Part shown: positions 40,501 to 48,005 of the stretch, one piece after another
Position numbering within the stretch: position 1 is the stretch's first letter
Layout: each line of letters begins with the position of its first letter
Assembly (NCBI RefSeq): GCF_000165395.2
Contig: NC_010575.1
Coordinates: 2,403,001-2,467,000, forward strand
Source: Babesia bovis T2Bo
Taxonomy: Eukaryota; Apicomplexa; Aconoidasida; Piroplasmida; Babesiidae
Direction of reading: 5' to 3'
DNA length: 64,000 bases
The notes under the pieces: generated by a model
Seen by the model: the letters and a program-made list of their open reading frames with translations, nothing else
Databases searched by the model: none
Told to the model about the DNA's origin: nothing
Made by a program: the position numbers and the translations under genes

Positions 40501-42402
40501 GAATAATAGATGCTCCGATCCCTTCATGGGCCGCATCATAACTTTTGCACTGAAACTACGTTTACGTGTTGCCACTCTGACCTTGCCAAAGCGGACAATC
40601 GGTTTGAATAACAAGATATCACAGGATCCACGTCGGCACAGGGTGTTATACTCCAGGAGAAATGTGCTTAGCTGTATTACTACCGCAGGCAATGTGCGTG
40701 TACTTGGTATATTCGGCAACATTACCACGTGTAGGCTAAAATTCGGGAATATGAACCTCATTGTCATATCCCATTGATACCAGGTATAGGACTGCACTAT
40801 ACTTTCCTGGAAGAGCACATGCTCAGCTTCCTCTGTATGCTCCTCTGGGATACAGGGCACACTGATGAAGCATACATTATCACGGACAATACGGTTCTTG
40901 GTGGCATTGGCCATCTGTTTCATTAGGAGCAGTTTGTGAAATGCTGTTTTTAATTCCATTTCCTTTACGAACGTAGACTCCCCTTCGCTATGTGTCCACT
41001 GGAGCATCCTTATAATATCGATATAACGTTGACAATCCGGTCCGTCTGGCAAGCCGTTGTAGTCGGCACTAGCACGTGTTTTGAATAAAGACTTGATTTG
41101 TATGTATCTTATAATGTTGTAGAGTATCTTAGCACCAGATTGCGTTAGCATGAGATCCAGGGGGTTGAACTGGATGTTACCGTTGAAATTGGGGGGACCT
41201 TTGGTATCCACGGATGCCGTTGAACGCAGCGACACCTCGACAGTTCGGCGGTGCTCCTTGCTGGCATTTGGCATCGATACCAAAGAGCTCATTGCCCACA
41301 TCTTGAATACTATATCTAAAGTAAGCCCTTCCGGTGGAGTCACGTTATAGTGCTTGTATGGGCCCTGTAGTACCCTCATTAAACCCTCATCACAAGGTTT
41401 AATATGCATGTTTCCGGGTTCAACCACTGACTCTTCAACGTCGGCATTGCACGGCACGCTGCAAAAGTTCCAAAAACTACCTTCAGAGACAGCTGAGGTA
41501 TCCTGTGACATATGTTCACTCGGTTCTTCATCGAATAGTTCATCACTAAAGCGCGACGATGCCCTACTGGGGAATTCGTCTATGATATCATCATCACTAT
41601 CGTGTGATGATGCTGTATCCGACAGGTCTGTATCCCCCTTAGTACGTGACCTCTTGGCACTCAAGATCCAATCTGAGTGGTCAAAGGGGTTTTCGGGCAT
41701 TGAATCCTCTGTGTTGCTAGTTTCACCTTGATGGTATATTGCAAGCCAAATTTGCACTCCACTGGAGGTAAACCACAATGCATTCAGCATATGATCCGAT
41801 ACTCCCTGTTTCTCGTAATCTAGTAACGACGGATCGTCCGGGCTGATACCTTTCCCAATGAGTAAATTCGACTCGATAGTTATGCTAAAAGGCTCGTCGT
41901 ACAACATGTCATCGGCGATCATTATCTTTAGGTTATGCACTTCCATGTTTAGGGAATTCAGTATAGCCGTGCCGCGGTGGCCCTTATTCCCACCTTTGGA
42001 CGAAAGTAGTCCCAGAGACGATACTGCGGCATTCCATTTACGAAGCAGCTTTTCACGTGTTTTAATCAGGAATGACTCAACCTTCTCGGGGTCAAACTCG
42101 TCTAATCGTTTAAATCTCAATACTGCATCCACGTCGTGTACTTCAACAGTGAGTGATACAGACCCATCATTCATTAGTACTGTCTTCCAGGGGCAGCGGA
42201 TGACAACTTTACCGATATTGGATTTAACCACCTGGAAGGGCATGCTAGGGTTATCAAACAGTTTTTCCGGTATTGGTATGTTGACCAGCGTGATTTCCGG
42301 GTCTGTAACTGAGGTGATATTCAATCTTTCGAGTGGTATCCATTGTTCAATCACCTCTCTTCCGAACGATTTGACCAGATGGTCAATAAGTTTATATATC
42401 AT
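31534..42402 (-). CDS. VPS13: VPS13-like bridge-type lipid transfer protein
   Basis: A single 10.9-kb open frame of 3622 residues. The N-terminus is a chorein-type domain: MIYKLIDHLVKSFGREVIEQW, an amphipathic strand IPIPEKLFD, and KVVIRCPWKTVLMNDGSVSL match the VPS13 pattern in which a lipid groove begins. Around residues 2440-2460 a strand-rich segment with PYSSASVPLSWF resembles the adaptor-binding (VAB/SHR-BD) repeats. Residues ~3420-3500 (LFNGLLLLVVQPIQ, GFFIGMGSGIMLCLLYMVGG) match the VPS13 C-terminal helical region that binds membranes. The length fits the family (about 3100-4000). VPS13 proteins move phospholipids between organelles at contact sites. There is no signal peptide and, unusually for such a large gene, no intron is needed. 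It is convergent with the array (188 bp apart). Confidence 0.85.
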   Translation of the reverse strand: MIYKLIDHLVKSFGREVIEQWIPLERLNITSVTDPEITLVNIPIPEKLFDNPSMPFQVVKSNIGKVVIRCPWKTVLMNDGSVSLTVEVHDVDAVLRFKRLDEFDPEKVESFLIKTREKLLRKWNAAVSSLGLLSSKGGNKGHRGTAILNSLNMEVHNLKIMIADDMLYDEPFSITIESNLLIGKGISPDDPSLLDYEKQGVSDHMLNALWFTSSGVQIWLAIYHQGETSNTEDSMPENPFDHSDWILSAKRSRTKGDTDLSDTASSHDSDDDIIDEFPSRASSRFSDELFDEEPSEHMSQDTSAVSEGSFWNFCSVPCNADVEESVVEPGNMHIKPCDEGLMRVLQGPYKHYNVTPPEGLTLDIVFKMWAMSSLVSMPNASKEHRRTVEVSLRSTASVDTKGPPNFNGNIQFNPLDLMLTQSGAKILYNIIRYIQIKSLFKTRASADYNGLPDGPDCQRYIDIIRMLQWTHSEGESTFVKEMELKTAFHKLLLMKQMANATKNRIVRDNVCFISVPCIPEEHTEEAEHVLFQESIVQSYTWYQWDMTMRFIFPNFSLHVVMLPNIPSTRTLPAVVIQLSTFLLEYNTLCRRGSCDILLFKPIVRFGKVRVATRKRSFSAKVMMRPMKGSEHLLFYPERMITDVYDFFGNYGSDCINHGGPWEHVVSKNDHIVHISLQKYANDIKKVELHAPKLVLILNAFCSMDTAMVNMLLDTDFVNVQQFIESNELHGFMNPKAVQLMTSEDVSYSTKTVVKMFISGIVVRTLFQSLHENQRLEADWDSVDGTSTDQRNVCAKFILNDKMLSTWEYCEDIDDPFAFKHSYSNPGSRLFGHTDGSHKTVYGKSEFVSEMDTMGSMDQGAFVLLGPEGYNKLSLKSNLVNHLGKLRKWYRNTASLQLPQELLGDLGSLHSMVVKVDLITMNYLSESSTAYFTIGTALAGCTNLRGNSTELLNLKCITFAKKRNAICADLENVCAMLDPRIPLYKTIMDIVPSLKQYITRIAEFFKRFKSISKLDNNHLYRDCNVVCSTELCKALTTDYYMGSPDVIEGCSEDLMDALERKVCSVDPKDKTLFLSLGAVRVNIAAEHILYEFLVHKVQVDLCGRQRLKLYVGSMALCKVDASAKQVLLTSRQGDLGANVEATMTEVDNGQLMLDYNSKDGKYCKLEVRNVHHMVDMGFITTVNNLMKQLRKSQGSPPSRFGNVNGHIMIHHSSVHYNGIGAMVDVYATVKATDATGARNLSVDVPRLHVTFTSGVQKRVFAVSLLDLILDLSEYRQNIALRHSLCSLADSPNQDVSLINMVLELSHCAVWGFHTGTDDFNHVPGYSTLDEAARQLELVLHEGWFNHMTSAALPSYYDDSPVIVVPLLTTSYADNARLPPLLNNTWIKDWLEKASLEHDVRKTEVLISKILGLFPSNAMQQRKRCVAKVAASILKLKEVMVAIASVDLVAHTAVLHRESIRNILDLFASCRLLKQRKNQENTRDKKKSIVTKIDVNIEEIEVFCPYETGLRVDNTLASTLLPNVLVNTPMHKRRPKTKSSAFYIFRIHSVPCAMARCTADSTVMMQSSLTLHLVRSLYNNMKYLQAMLTYAFFDYVDMMEDARYQASRHLFDVNDDERKGTIISFTCHKLKLDVLCPEHRLEYWRDLVQHTKMNTCPEAPELNLNFKVALRVDVSNLNSDIALANHKIEMIKAAIQHVEITDAFDKQLVQDLYGARCALGDIGYIDETSFCYPADQVSVTLTSTNDVQTLKVTLEHTRTELQIDGVSVILGLVQDLKFPKPKEKSNKQKRTLIVEFNLNLHEIWLYHSLPKESSDQSDGPDVVSMRSNLPTVAEIDQRAPIPRVIKRAKEVDYNLNGAMTRRLSGSDAEFLHNGKVLGCLISVSITYNRSGCSSFKIKYMGVTHAKLRLINGLKVLADERNDCLLDTLNNDERNLFEFRESCISMKRLDNGHLIVAFQASKPRVSINVDQLFHLCLLKPYLITTAIETLKAHKMHWKGTVETSREEEPDDSMAVETHDFMDAVSYVAAKYDIPMVDLSKMNGVYKMSSDVEEANIEALQVREKGNAKVAKMLHYINKLLWHDDDPQLTVSVALSDCKCSMFSHKNELALTFNMHQISFDLTHTAPTSKKRTVVDSSMIFNISTFNTRLDNHDTVLQTTVATFKVTYEDVGFEMPALDLNMHLSGLALEVNPYLMQLMKQLKTVSKVLSSGDLGVHIAPLTSLKLYNELEVNVAIYGGRSGQRKTVDLMHLPSQRYTNVFDKEIYIFISKKSSKGSLSQPRDTFMQHFTSLHANAHDWTKWLAKEQDCLLLGNSINVRSALTVLRGKNSAKERGIDIQAITQAHPNLSLAFIGKYHLEQTGSRLFRVPNSMGMVLMEQYTDDSMEPYIILSSSIRIQNSTDIPISIYIDNKMGYFAKVALKLTQHAQTTEELEEMYLEPYSSASVPLSWFSTAMMPMVAPIFSKEEDSENGVPFQYLYNLLNRNSTSDNTVEPVKEVTLMLKGILAFKVTILAKEAASTNDFGSCLYHFNINIEPMAKLVNMLPCDVHLYISLNRLSLNEVNENINEDGQMPLNNKYTVSARLKPRESFGIVFSDQKLFMRLGVIGTQQRKWNPELQTSAESLEYMSPVFQVFLNSTGSVSIVKALRLVRGPIEDLMRCGSQDSPAWQSFINQYKTMSITIDISRHYIRLWWPFIFENMTSNSLIVNGRLLAPKARYFGNLYDASNCRIRALIATQKQTSNTKLGEYAMSQSIKLDATSTTDFRPPMKFTIAMNKKTTTQMIPVESSASNTQLFESLTNNPNVVMSRRYERNHKIVSADMDEINQYIAEEVQKTTEPEQAQCMYLCLGSTVRYADYPYEMCKIVSFTDMYTFVNKLPFAVCVRGATVNSQQQDMLTSDVTSDIVLLPGDSGCLHTTYTSAYVASMENGMCSGVFPLQYQRVPYLFQLEINSRHVTYSTVATRGVLIQTNVISGVFKGSKVPYSHNGYYFVLSLPKKPQYQILNLTKYTLAYTVPENIKSNEAQDVDNYKNHEQPLDKATLNKIGILPPVSITHYVTTVNDKAQESPQVALKVIQVDNSSWGLQQLDSGRDGYQTITFVDKGTTVNIYASIIIRANGTRIVVAVESKKAAIELNRIGSCAMSNGPKLQWSNIYFNFLTPRITVTLSTNKKVILALHLTNTSVGVTLAPSKKEQLVLDRDSNEAETYRSNTVEFDGIIQSIHIDHFLQGYIPVILKSSAKRSSTQESFLHLRVLLSNLMAIGLPVYDLIQIKMSPMSVNIETAVIEQLLGSVETMLKLRRPKSITINEEGTSNDDVVTPEPKWVEMEPTLPVYIRKLTIDPITLSLAIRTSSLRLTHHTMRIVDALPLDTPCVYVHFARVARSCLIVGWRELMHSLRNTYLRQLIRQSLPSAWLSNIFAVLHRLFNGLLLLVVQPIQSATRFKNVLEGFFIGMGSGIMLCLLYMVGGTAQTLGHVLNVCHKIVGGQRSKPQGVLDAIWLGLNALFLHVFFTPWKRLYIDFTEAQSSGDSVFKISVGVFINLTRCAVSPLIGVVNMLITVVEGFSNVLLGDFEQFTHVYESDQLGGPGNVNNPQQDRRSDTRDSTNVEMQTLQRRKTSLILNKRVHSR

Positions 42403-42611
42403 TGCACTGGCATTTGATTAGACAAGGAGAGAGTAAGTAACAGATTCACAACCGGTTCTATGTGCCGGTGACAAGTGGCATCACGAAGCAATAAGCGCGT
42501 AAGCTATTCATTGTTAGGTACACTATTGTATATATTTAATATATATTCTATGTTGTGTGTAAGGAGTCAGTGATTATAGCTTGGCATACCCTATGTGTGT
42601 GACCGCGGTAT

Positions 42612-43724
42612 TCATATCCACCAGTTAGTAGCCAGGTTATTCTCTTGGTTGGTCAATTCTTTTGTTGTTTCGCATTTATTGCAATTACCTGATTCAACAC
42701 TACAATCGCGTTTATTCTGTTTGTCATCATCTTCGATGAGTAATTTAAGTCCTGTCTGTAGTACTACTTCTAGCCAACCGTCTTCTTCATCATCTTCTGG
42801 TCCATCACTAGGTACATTAGACCACACTTCCTTTTGTATCACATCTTCATTATTTTCTACATTTATGTTATCTTTAGCACCAACTTCACGTTTATTCAAT
42901 TCGTCTAGTGTTAAGTAGGGGTTCACTAATTGGATGCCATTTTCTTCTTCGTCGTGTAGACGTAGGGTCTCACCTAGACTTGCGTTGAGGTCGAAATCCA
43001 TTATTGATGCCACATCATTGCTTGACATGGTCCCTGGTGACCCAACCGTGGTGTTAAGTGAGCTGATATCCATGTTAGTGTCCTTCTTATAATCTTCATT
43101 GTAGAGGAACTGGATGGCGTTTGTGAGCATTTGACTTTGGAAGGCATCTATAACCGATTCATCGGGTGCGTAGTATGTTTCCGTGAGCGAAATCTGCTGC
43201 TCTGCTTTTTTGGGCTTGTCCACTTTAGTTGACTTGTTCTTGGTACCACCTTCCTTGCGTTCACGAATCTCGGATTTGGAGTGAGCGAATGGGCAGAAGT
43301 ACCCCTTACAATCTGGGTAGTTCAGACACATACGTGTCTTGTACAATTCGGGGTGGTACAGTTGCTCCTCTTTGGAGTGGGAGTATCTGCAACGGCGGCC
43401 GTAGTGGCATTTCCCTTGTAGCTGCATTTTGTTGTACATCCGGAAGAATTGTATATTTGGGCACAGCTTGTAGTCGTATTTGAACAGCGACGGGTTACGT
43501 CGCGGCCACGTTTCACTGTGTGACATATTGCAGCGAACACTGTCTTGGCACATGCCCTTTACATATAGTGGGCATTGTTTAGTCCTGAACTCTTCTAGGT
43601 CTTTACCGCTTAGACACACGTGGTTCATATAGGCCAGTTCATCAGGTACATTGTTATTTGTCATTTTTGACGCCTCCGGGACGGGTTTTAGGCTAGAGCC
43701 AACCTTCGCCATCTTGTGTTGCAT
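42612..43724 (-). CDS. Triple CCCH zinc-finger protein
   Basis: 370 residues. Three CCCH fingers lie in residues ~50-160: CPLYVKGMCQDSVRCNMSH (C-x7-C-x5-C-x3-H), a long-spaced finger ending CHYGRRCRYSH, and CLNYPDCKGYFCPFAH (C-x5-C-x4-C-x3-H) preceded by the RNA-binding lead YKTRM. Proteins with such tandem fingers usually bind AU-rich or U-rich RNA and control its stability or translation. The C-terminal half is acidic and low-complexity with a conserved-looking end. A second ATG five codons in (MAKV) could also serve as start. It lies 209 bp downstream of the VPS13-like gene on the same strand; its upstream region carries a cluster of perfect inverted repeats. Confidence 0.88.
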   Translation of the reverse strand: MQHKMAKVGSSLKPVPEASKMTNNNVPDELAYMNHVCLSGKDLEEFRTKQCPLYVKGMCQDSVRCNMSHSETWPRRNPSLFKYDYKLCPNIQFFRMYNKMQLQGKCHYGRRCRYSHSKEEQLYHPELYKTRMCLNYPDCKGYFCPFAHSKSEIRERKEGGTKNKSTKVDKPKKAEQQISLTETYYAPDESVIDAFQSQMLTNAIQFLYNEDYKKDTNMDISSLNTTVGSPGTMSSNDVASIMDFDLNASLGETLRLHDEEENGIQLVNPYLTLDELNKREVGAKDNINVENNEDVIQKEVWSNVPSDGPEDDEEDGWLEVVLQTGLKLLIEDDDKQNKRDCSVESGNCNKCETTKELTNQENNLATNWWI

Positions 43725-43833
43725 ATGTTGTAATTATATCTACCTTTAGCAGCCTTTGTTCGTGTATTTCGCTGCAGTGGTGTTAAGTATACCAGATTGA
43801 CCTTCCGGCGAGACGAAACTTTATTTATCTACA

Positions 43834-44085
43834 AGGTGACTTTGTCACCTGTTACTATGTTTATCTTTTCCCCAAAGATTTGGTATTGAATGTAACTGCA
43901 TTCAATAGAACGATACAGACCAGGGATATATATCCTATAGGTTAAAGTCACTATTCCAACAACTGTTGGCTTGATTCGATTATCCCCAATCGGGTTCCAA
44001 TGCCTTATTAGACACTTTAATTCACACTATATCCTATATATTACACAGCGGCTTGATTGAAATTAGCAATCTGCTAATCATCAAG
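43834..44085. repeat. Cluster of perfect inverted repeats
   Basis: Five perfect palindromes or hairpins in 250 bp: AGGTGAC-ttt-GTCACCT (43834-43850), TATTGAATG-taactg-CATTCAATA (43884-43907), GGATATATATCC (43924-43935), CCAACA-ac-TGTTGG (43956-43969), and ATTAGCA-atc-TGCTAAT (44062-44078), the last flanked by a further CTTGAT/ATCAAG pair (44052-44085). The arms differ from one another, so this is not one repeat copied. It is upstream of the CCCH gene. Confidence 0.6.
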
Positions 44086-44555
44086 TCGATATGACATGGA
44101 AGTCACTAGCACTTGCTACAATTAATGCAATCTAATTGGTGCGATCCTTTATCAAACACGTATAATACAATCCTCTTCGTTTATTCAAACTACTTTAGCG
44201 GATATTTCTCACGCGGAGCAATAATTACACATCAAGACGATCAACTAGTATCCATCATATCAATGGTATCCATGCCATACGCCACGTACGTTTTCATGCT
44301 GTTTATCGTTTCAATCCTCTTTTAAGCGATGATAATGCTATATACGACAGAAAGGTACCCTTGACTCATGAATGTGCGCTTCGATTCCTCTCCTTGCCAC
44401 ATGTCACGTGCGCGTACTGTGCATTCTACGTCTCCTGGTGTGTCTAGTGTACTGTATATCATATGAATCTATGGAAACAGGGATACATGTATGCCATACA
44501 ATGCAATGTTTTAATATAGAGGTATATAATTTAGTTCGTTGATAGAATCTGTGAT

Positions 44556-44589
44556 ATGTGTAAGTGGCCCAGGCCCATGACTTACACAT
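44556..44589. repeat. 10-bp perfect inverted repeat
   Basis: ATGTGTAAGT (44556-44565) and ACTTACACAT (44580-44589) are exact reverse complements around a 14-nt GC-rich spacer that itself contains GGCCC twice. It could fold as a hairpin or bind a dimeric regulator. Confidence 0.55.
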
Positions 44590-44943
44590 CAACTTATATC
44601 CTCATGTAACACGCAAATACACATTAGTAGCTATTACGTACCTTAATAGACAAATAAACCTCTGGTTCCTATAGGGTATATAATATCCACAATGTTTCGT
44701 ACTGTTCTTGGTTCTAGAGTGTAAGCAGCTTATAACAAAGGTCATTCCAAAGCTACATACAAAATACCACCTATTTATACACTCTCTGTATATCTATATA
44801 CAGGAATCTATTGGTATTCTATAGCATATATTTTACCAAATGGCATATCCTAGCGTTATTAAGTAGGCAAACTCAAGTTATAACCAAATTCGCTAACAGC
44901 TTTTGCTTATTACACATTCGATGTTACTGATAACACAAAGAAT

Positions 44944-45632
44944 ATGGATGTGATACAAGACAGCACCACCGTAAAAAGTAGGGTTCGCAAGTCATTTTAC
45001 TTGGACAACCGTGTCTAACTCCCTCAGCGTGGACCGTGGAAACTATCAGTTTAAATATTCTTACACATTACACTCTAGAGTTAACACACCGCTATATTAT
45101 AACGTTATAAAGAGTATATAGGCAATTATATGGCATATTTTTGCGTATATATCCCTTGCGGGGAAGAACATTGTACGTTATCTCATGTCAGGAAGGCCCA
45201 GAAACTATAGCATCGCGTTTATCTAAATCTTCAATTCATAAATCCACTCAAAATATGGTCCAAACAGGATATAACTATGTTTTAACCCAGTATTTGGAGG
45301 TTATAATCACTAATGATGTTGCACCTTATACACGTTTCTAGCATGGATATAACACACCTAGTGGTATATGAAATGCAAAGATTACATCTATATTGTAACT
45401 ACAGTATGATTACATTCATAAATTCATTTTATATACCATTTGCTTTATGTGTCTATTTTTCTAGACAAATATTACACGAATGAAATGCAAGATGACGTTC
45501 TTGAGAGTATCGTGCAGGAAATACGTGTGGCTATAGGTATGGAAGTCATACTTATTTTTATACGATTTAAATATGATTAACTGCAGCGATGCAACAACGA
45601 AGTAATCTAATCATTTATCTTCAGGCAACTAG
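44944..45632 (+). CDS. Possible four-exon gene for an 82-residue protein
   Basis: Tentative. Exons 44944-44970, 45192-45333, 45465-45536 and 45625-45632 join in frame (phases 0, 1, 1) into 82 residues ending in a stop. The introns begin GTAAAA, GTTTCT and GTATGG and end in CAG, TAG and CAG. The clearest coding exon is the third (NEMQDDVLESIVQEIRVAIG). The protein would be soluble and helical. I do not recognise it. The second donor (GTTTCT) is weak, and the first exon is only nine codons, so the 5' part may be wrong. It would lie just upstream of the apicoplast RpoA gene on the same strand. Confidence 0.33.
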
Positions 45633-45754
45633 TAAATCGACCCGTTGAGCACATGGACTATAAATGTCCATGTCAATCTTCTGTATACCACCTAGCAGTC
45701 TTCCAATAGTATTGAAGCACCGGAATAATGATTTTGTTGATCTAGAATTTGCAT

Positions 45755-47959
45755 ATGCATTTGCCTGGTGTACTGGATGATATTGCCTGGAGGTTGTTAT
45801 GCACTTTAGGGTTATTTCTGGTAACATTATTTTTTAAAGCTGGCACATACATCATATCGCATGAATGGAGTAATTTAAAGGGATACTTCGACTTACGTTC
45901 ACGGGAATCCAGGTCAATACCCGGGCTAGTCCTCGACATCAAGTGTACGATTCCATGGATCTACAACATATATCGCAATTCAAAAGTGGAACTTTATTTA
46001 AGTCAACATTACAACAATGCAGTTTCTTATTATCCAGCACTATTCAAGGCAAAATGCCTAATTGCTATTCGGTACATTGTGTGGTTACTATTACTAACGC
46101 AATGGATTACCACTGGATCCAATGCAATGTCTATCCAGGCAGGTGGTACTAAGCTCGTTACTGGTATGAATCCCTTAAGGACTGATCGCACATTCCACGA
46201 AGATGATCATTGTAAGGGTACTGTCAATATCAACCAAGGTATCTCCAGTGGCTCACATTGCCGAAACAAGAGATTTCTTCCATCCTTTCTATCGTGTAAT
46301 ACATCTCCCGGCTTTTTTGGGTCTCTAGGAACTAATGTGGATCATATTAACTCCACACTCCACAAGGATGCATTGGAGCCACTATACTCATTAAGGGACC
46401 CTAGTTCCCAGGAGTACACTGGCGATGATCTGTACAACACAACGGAAGTTGGCACTAACCTTAGCGAGACTACCCACAGCATAGGTATACCGCAATCCAA
46501 ATTGAAACCCAAACCAATTCCGTTCAATGTTGATGCACCTTTAGAGAATCAGCCGTTACCTCCCTGGGCTTATGAGTTTGTCACTGGAGTGGCTGACCCC
46601 AAAGAGGAGTATGTGCCACGACATTACACCGAGCAGGAGATACAAGAGCACTTTAGGAAAGTGAATGAGGAAACCCGAAAGCGTGCGGTGACAACGAGAC
46701 TCGATGAAACCACGGGTGAACCGCCAAAAAGCTATGGGTTCAAATTTAAGCAAATCCAGCCATTACGGCATCACAATGGCAAGTCGTTTACTTTCTATTA
46801 CGTCCACTCATTGCACACCAACGTGATACCTGTTTTGCTAAACAGTTTACGCAGGGTAGCTAAACGTCATCTTGGTGCTGGTAGGATAACCGCGCTTAGG
46901 ATCCCAGGCATGAAGAATGAATTCTACTCCATAGTGGGCCTCCGGGAAGATTTCTTCGACCTGTCGAGAAATCTGACTAAAGTCATTTTCAGAAACGTGC
47001 CTATGACGGCAACATTCCACAGGCCACTGATTGGCCGATTAAGGTTAAAGGGTCCTATTATTGCGGTAGCTGGCCACATAGAGCTGGACCAGACATTCCA
47101 GAAGGAAGGTGTTGGCTCAAGCTCCGGGTCCAAGGATGACCGGCGGATTGAAATAGTTAATAAAAACCAGTACATATGCGCTCTCTCTAGGGACGCATAC
47201 CTTGATATGGAAGTTAAGATAGAGTACATCGCCAACTACGTCATGCCGGAGAAGGGCCCGGAGTCCTTGAATAGGGACATTACTCCAGATGGATTCATCC
47301 ACTTCAGCTCTAGCTGTACTCCTATAGAAGTATTCGCTTTTGACGGCGATCGTCGCGGTATTGACGAGGAGAGTACAAGCGAGATTGTAACCCTGGAGCT
47401 GCATACAGACGGTTCTACAACCCCAAGGTTGGCCCTGTTGAACTGTGCCACGTTCATAGAAACGTGGTTTGAGCGTACTTATAAGGCATTTAGGCGCGAC
47501 TGCACAAGGGACTTGGACGCACTGCATGAGGAGATGGCGTCGGTCAGTACTGCCGAGCGCCTCAGTCCGGAGTTGTATAGGAACTCACCCTACAACCCTT
47601 ATAGGAAGCCTGAGGATAAAATGCCTGCTAAGTACAGTTGGTTCTACAGGCATGATGTCAAGCGTCAGTATCCAATAGATCCTGATTCTAGGTTAGCTAA
47701 ACGTGAGCAGCTGGAGGAGTGGAACCGTCATGTAGATGATGAAATCGCTAAAATGGAGAATACGTTACCATATCAACCTGATGACAGAACTGTTAAGCCA
47801 GACAGGTATCTCTCATTTGAGGAAACTGCTGAGAAAGCTGGCTTCAACAGTCCCATGTGGATATTCCATGATCCCTTGGGTAAGGGCATGTTGAGTAACA
47901 GTCCAGTATTTGAATTCGATAAGGAGGATGACCCAATGTCATTCCCAATTGAATCGTAA
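45755..47959 (+). CDS. rpoA: Apicoplast DNA-directed RNA polymerase alpha subunit (nuclear gene)
   Basis: 734 residues from the ATG at 45755. Residues ~325-600 match the bacterial/plastid RpoA N-terminal domain: LNSLRRVAKRHLGAGRITAL (dimer helix, compare NALRRV in bacteria), EFYSIVGLREDFFDLSRNL, RLRLKGP with GHIEL, VNKNQYICALS, and the domain-1 return strand VTLELHTDGSTTP followed by a final helix. The alpha C-terminal helix-hairpin-helix domain is absent; instead there is a ~130-residue novel tail. The first ~320 residues are an extension with an N-terminal hydrophobic segment (WRLLCTLGLFLVTLFF), and a second one near residue 105, as expected for a bipartite apicoplast leader. It should assemble with plastid-encoded RpoB/RpoC to transcribe apicoplast DNA. 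It is tail to tail with the MRG15-like gene, 46 bp apart. Confidence 0.82.
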   Translation: MHLPGVLDDIAWRLLCTLGLFLVTLFFKAGTYIISHEWSNLKGYFDLRSRESRSIPGLVLDIKCTIPWIYNIYRNSKVELYLSQHYNNAVSYYPALFKAKCLIAIRYIVWLLLLTQWITTGSNAMSIQAGGTKLVTGMNPLRTDRTFHEDDHCKGTVNINQGISSGSHCRNKRFLPSFLSCNTSPGFFGSLGTNVDHINSTLHKDALEPLYSLRDPSSQEYTGDDLYNTTEVGTNLSETTHSIGIPQSKLKPKPIPFNVDAPLENQPLPPWAYEFVTGVADPKEEYVPRHYTEQEIQEHFRKVNEETRKRAVTTRLDETTGEPPKSYGFKFKQIQPLRHHNGKSFTFYYVHSLHTNVIPVLLNSLRRVAKRHLGAGRITALRIPGMKNEFYSIVGLREDFFDLSRNLTKVIFRNVPMTATFHRPLIGRLRLKGPIIAVAGHIELDQTFQKEGVGSSSGSKDDRRIEIVNKNQYICALSRDAYLDMEVKIEYIANYVMPEKGPESLNRDITPDGFIHFSSSCTPIEVFAFDGDRRGIDEESTSEIVTLELHTDGSTTPRLALLNCATFIETWFERTYKAFRRDCTRDLDALHEEMASVSTAERLSPELYRNSPYNPYRKPEDKMPAKYSWFYRHDVKRQYPIDPDSRLAKREQLEEWNRHVDDEIAKMENTLPYQPDDRTVKPDRYLSFEETAEKAGFNSPMWIFHDPLGKGMLSNSPVFEFDKEDDPMSFPIES

Positions 47960-48005
47960 CATACATACTAGGTATAAAATTGATAACAATGTAACTCAAC
48001 ATTAA

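Larger units (their letters stand above)
43725..44943. other. Long intergenic region rich in inverted repeats
   Basis: About 1.2 kb upstream of the CCCH gene. The 70-codon frame at 44113-44325 is hydrophobic and not convincing. The most visible content is a set of perfect inverted repeats (43834-44085 and 44556-44589, listed separately). Confidence 0.5.

Noticed and set aside
31636..42421. Many plus-strand frames of 60-194 codons opposite the VPS13-like gene
   Set aside because: All are shadows of the long minus-strand coding sequence; none has independent motifs.
44113..44325. 70-codon hydrophobic frame
   Set aside because: No homology and embedded in the inverted-repeat-rich intergenic region.
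44370..44410. TTCGATTCC string suggesting a tRNA gene
   Set aside because: No matching T stem (needs GG before TTCGA and complementary bases after) on either strand.
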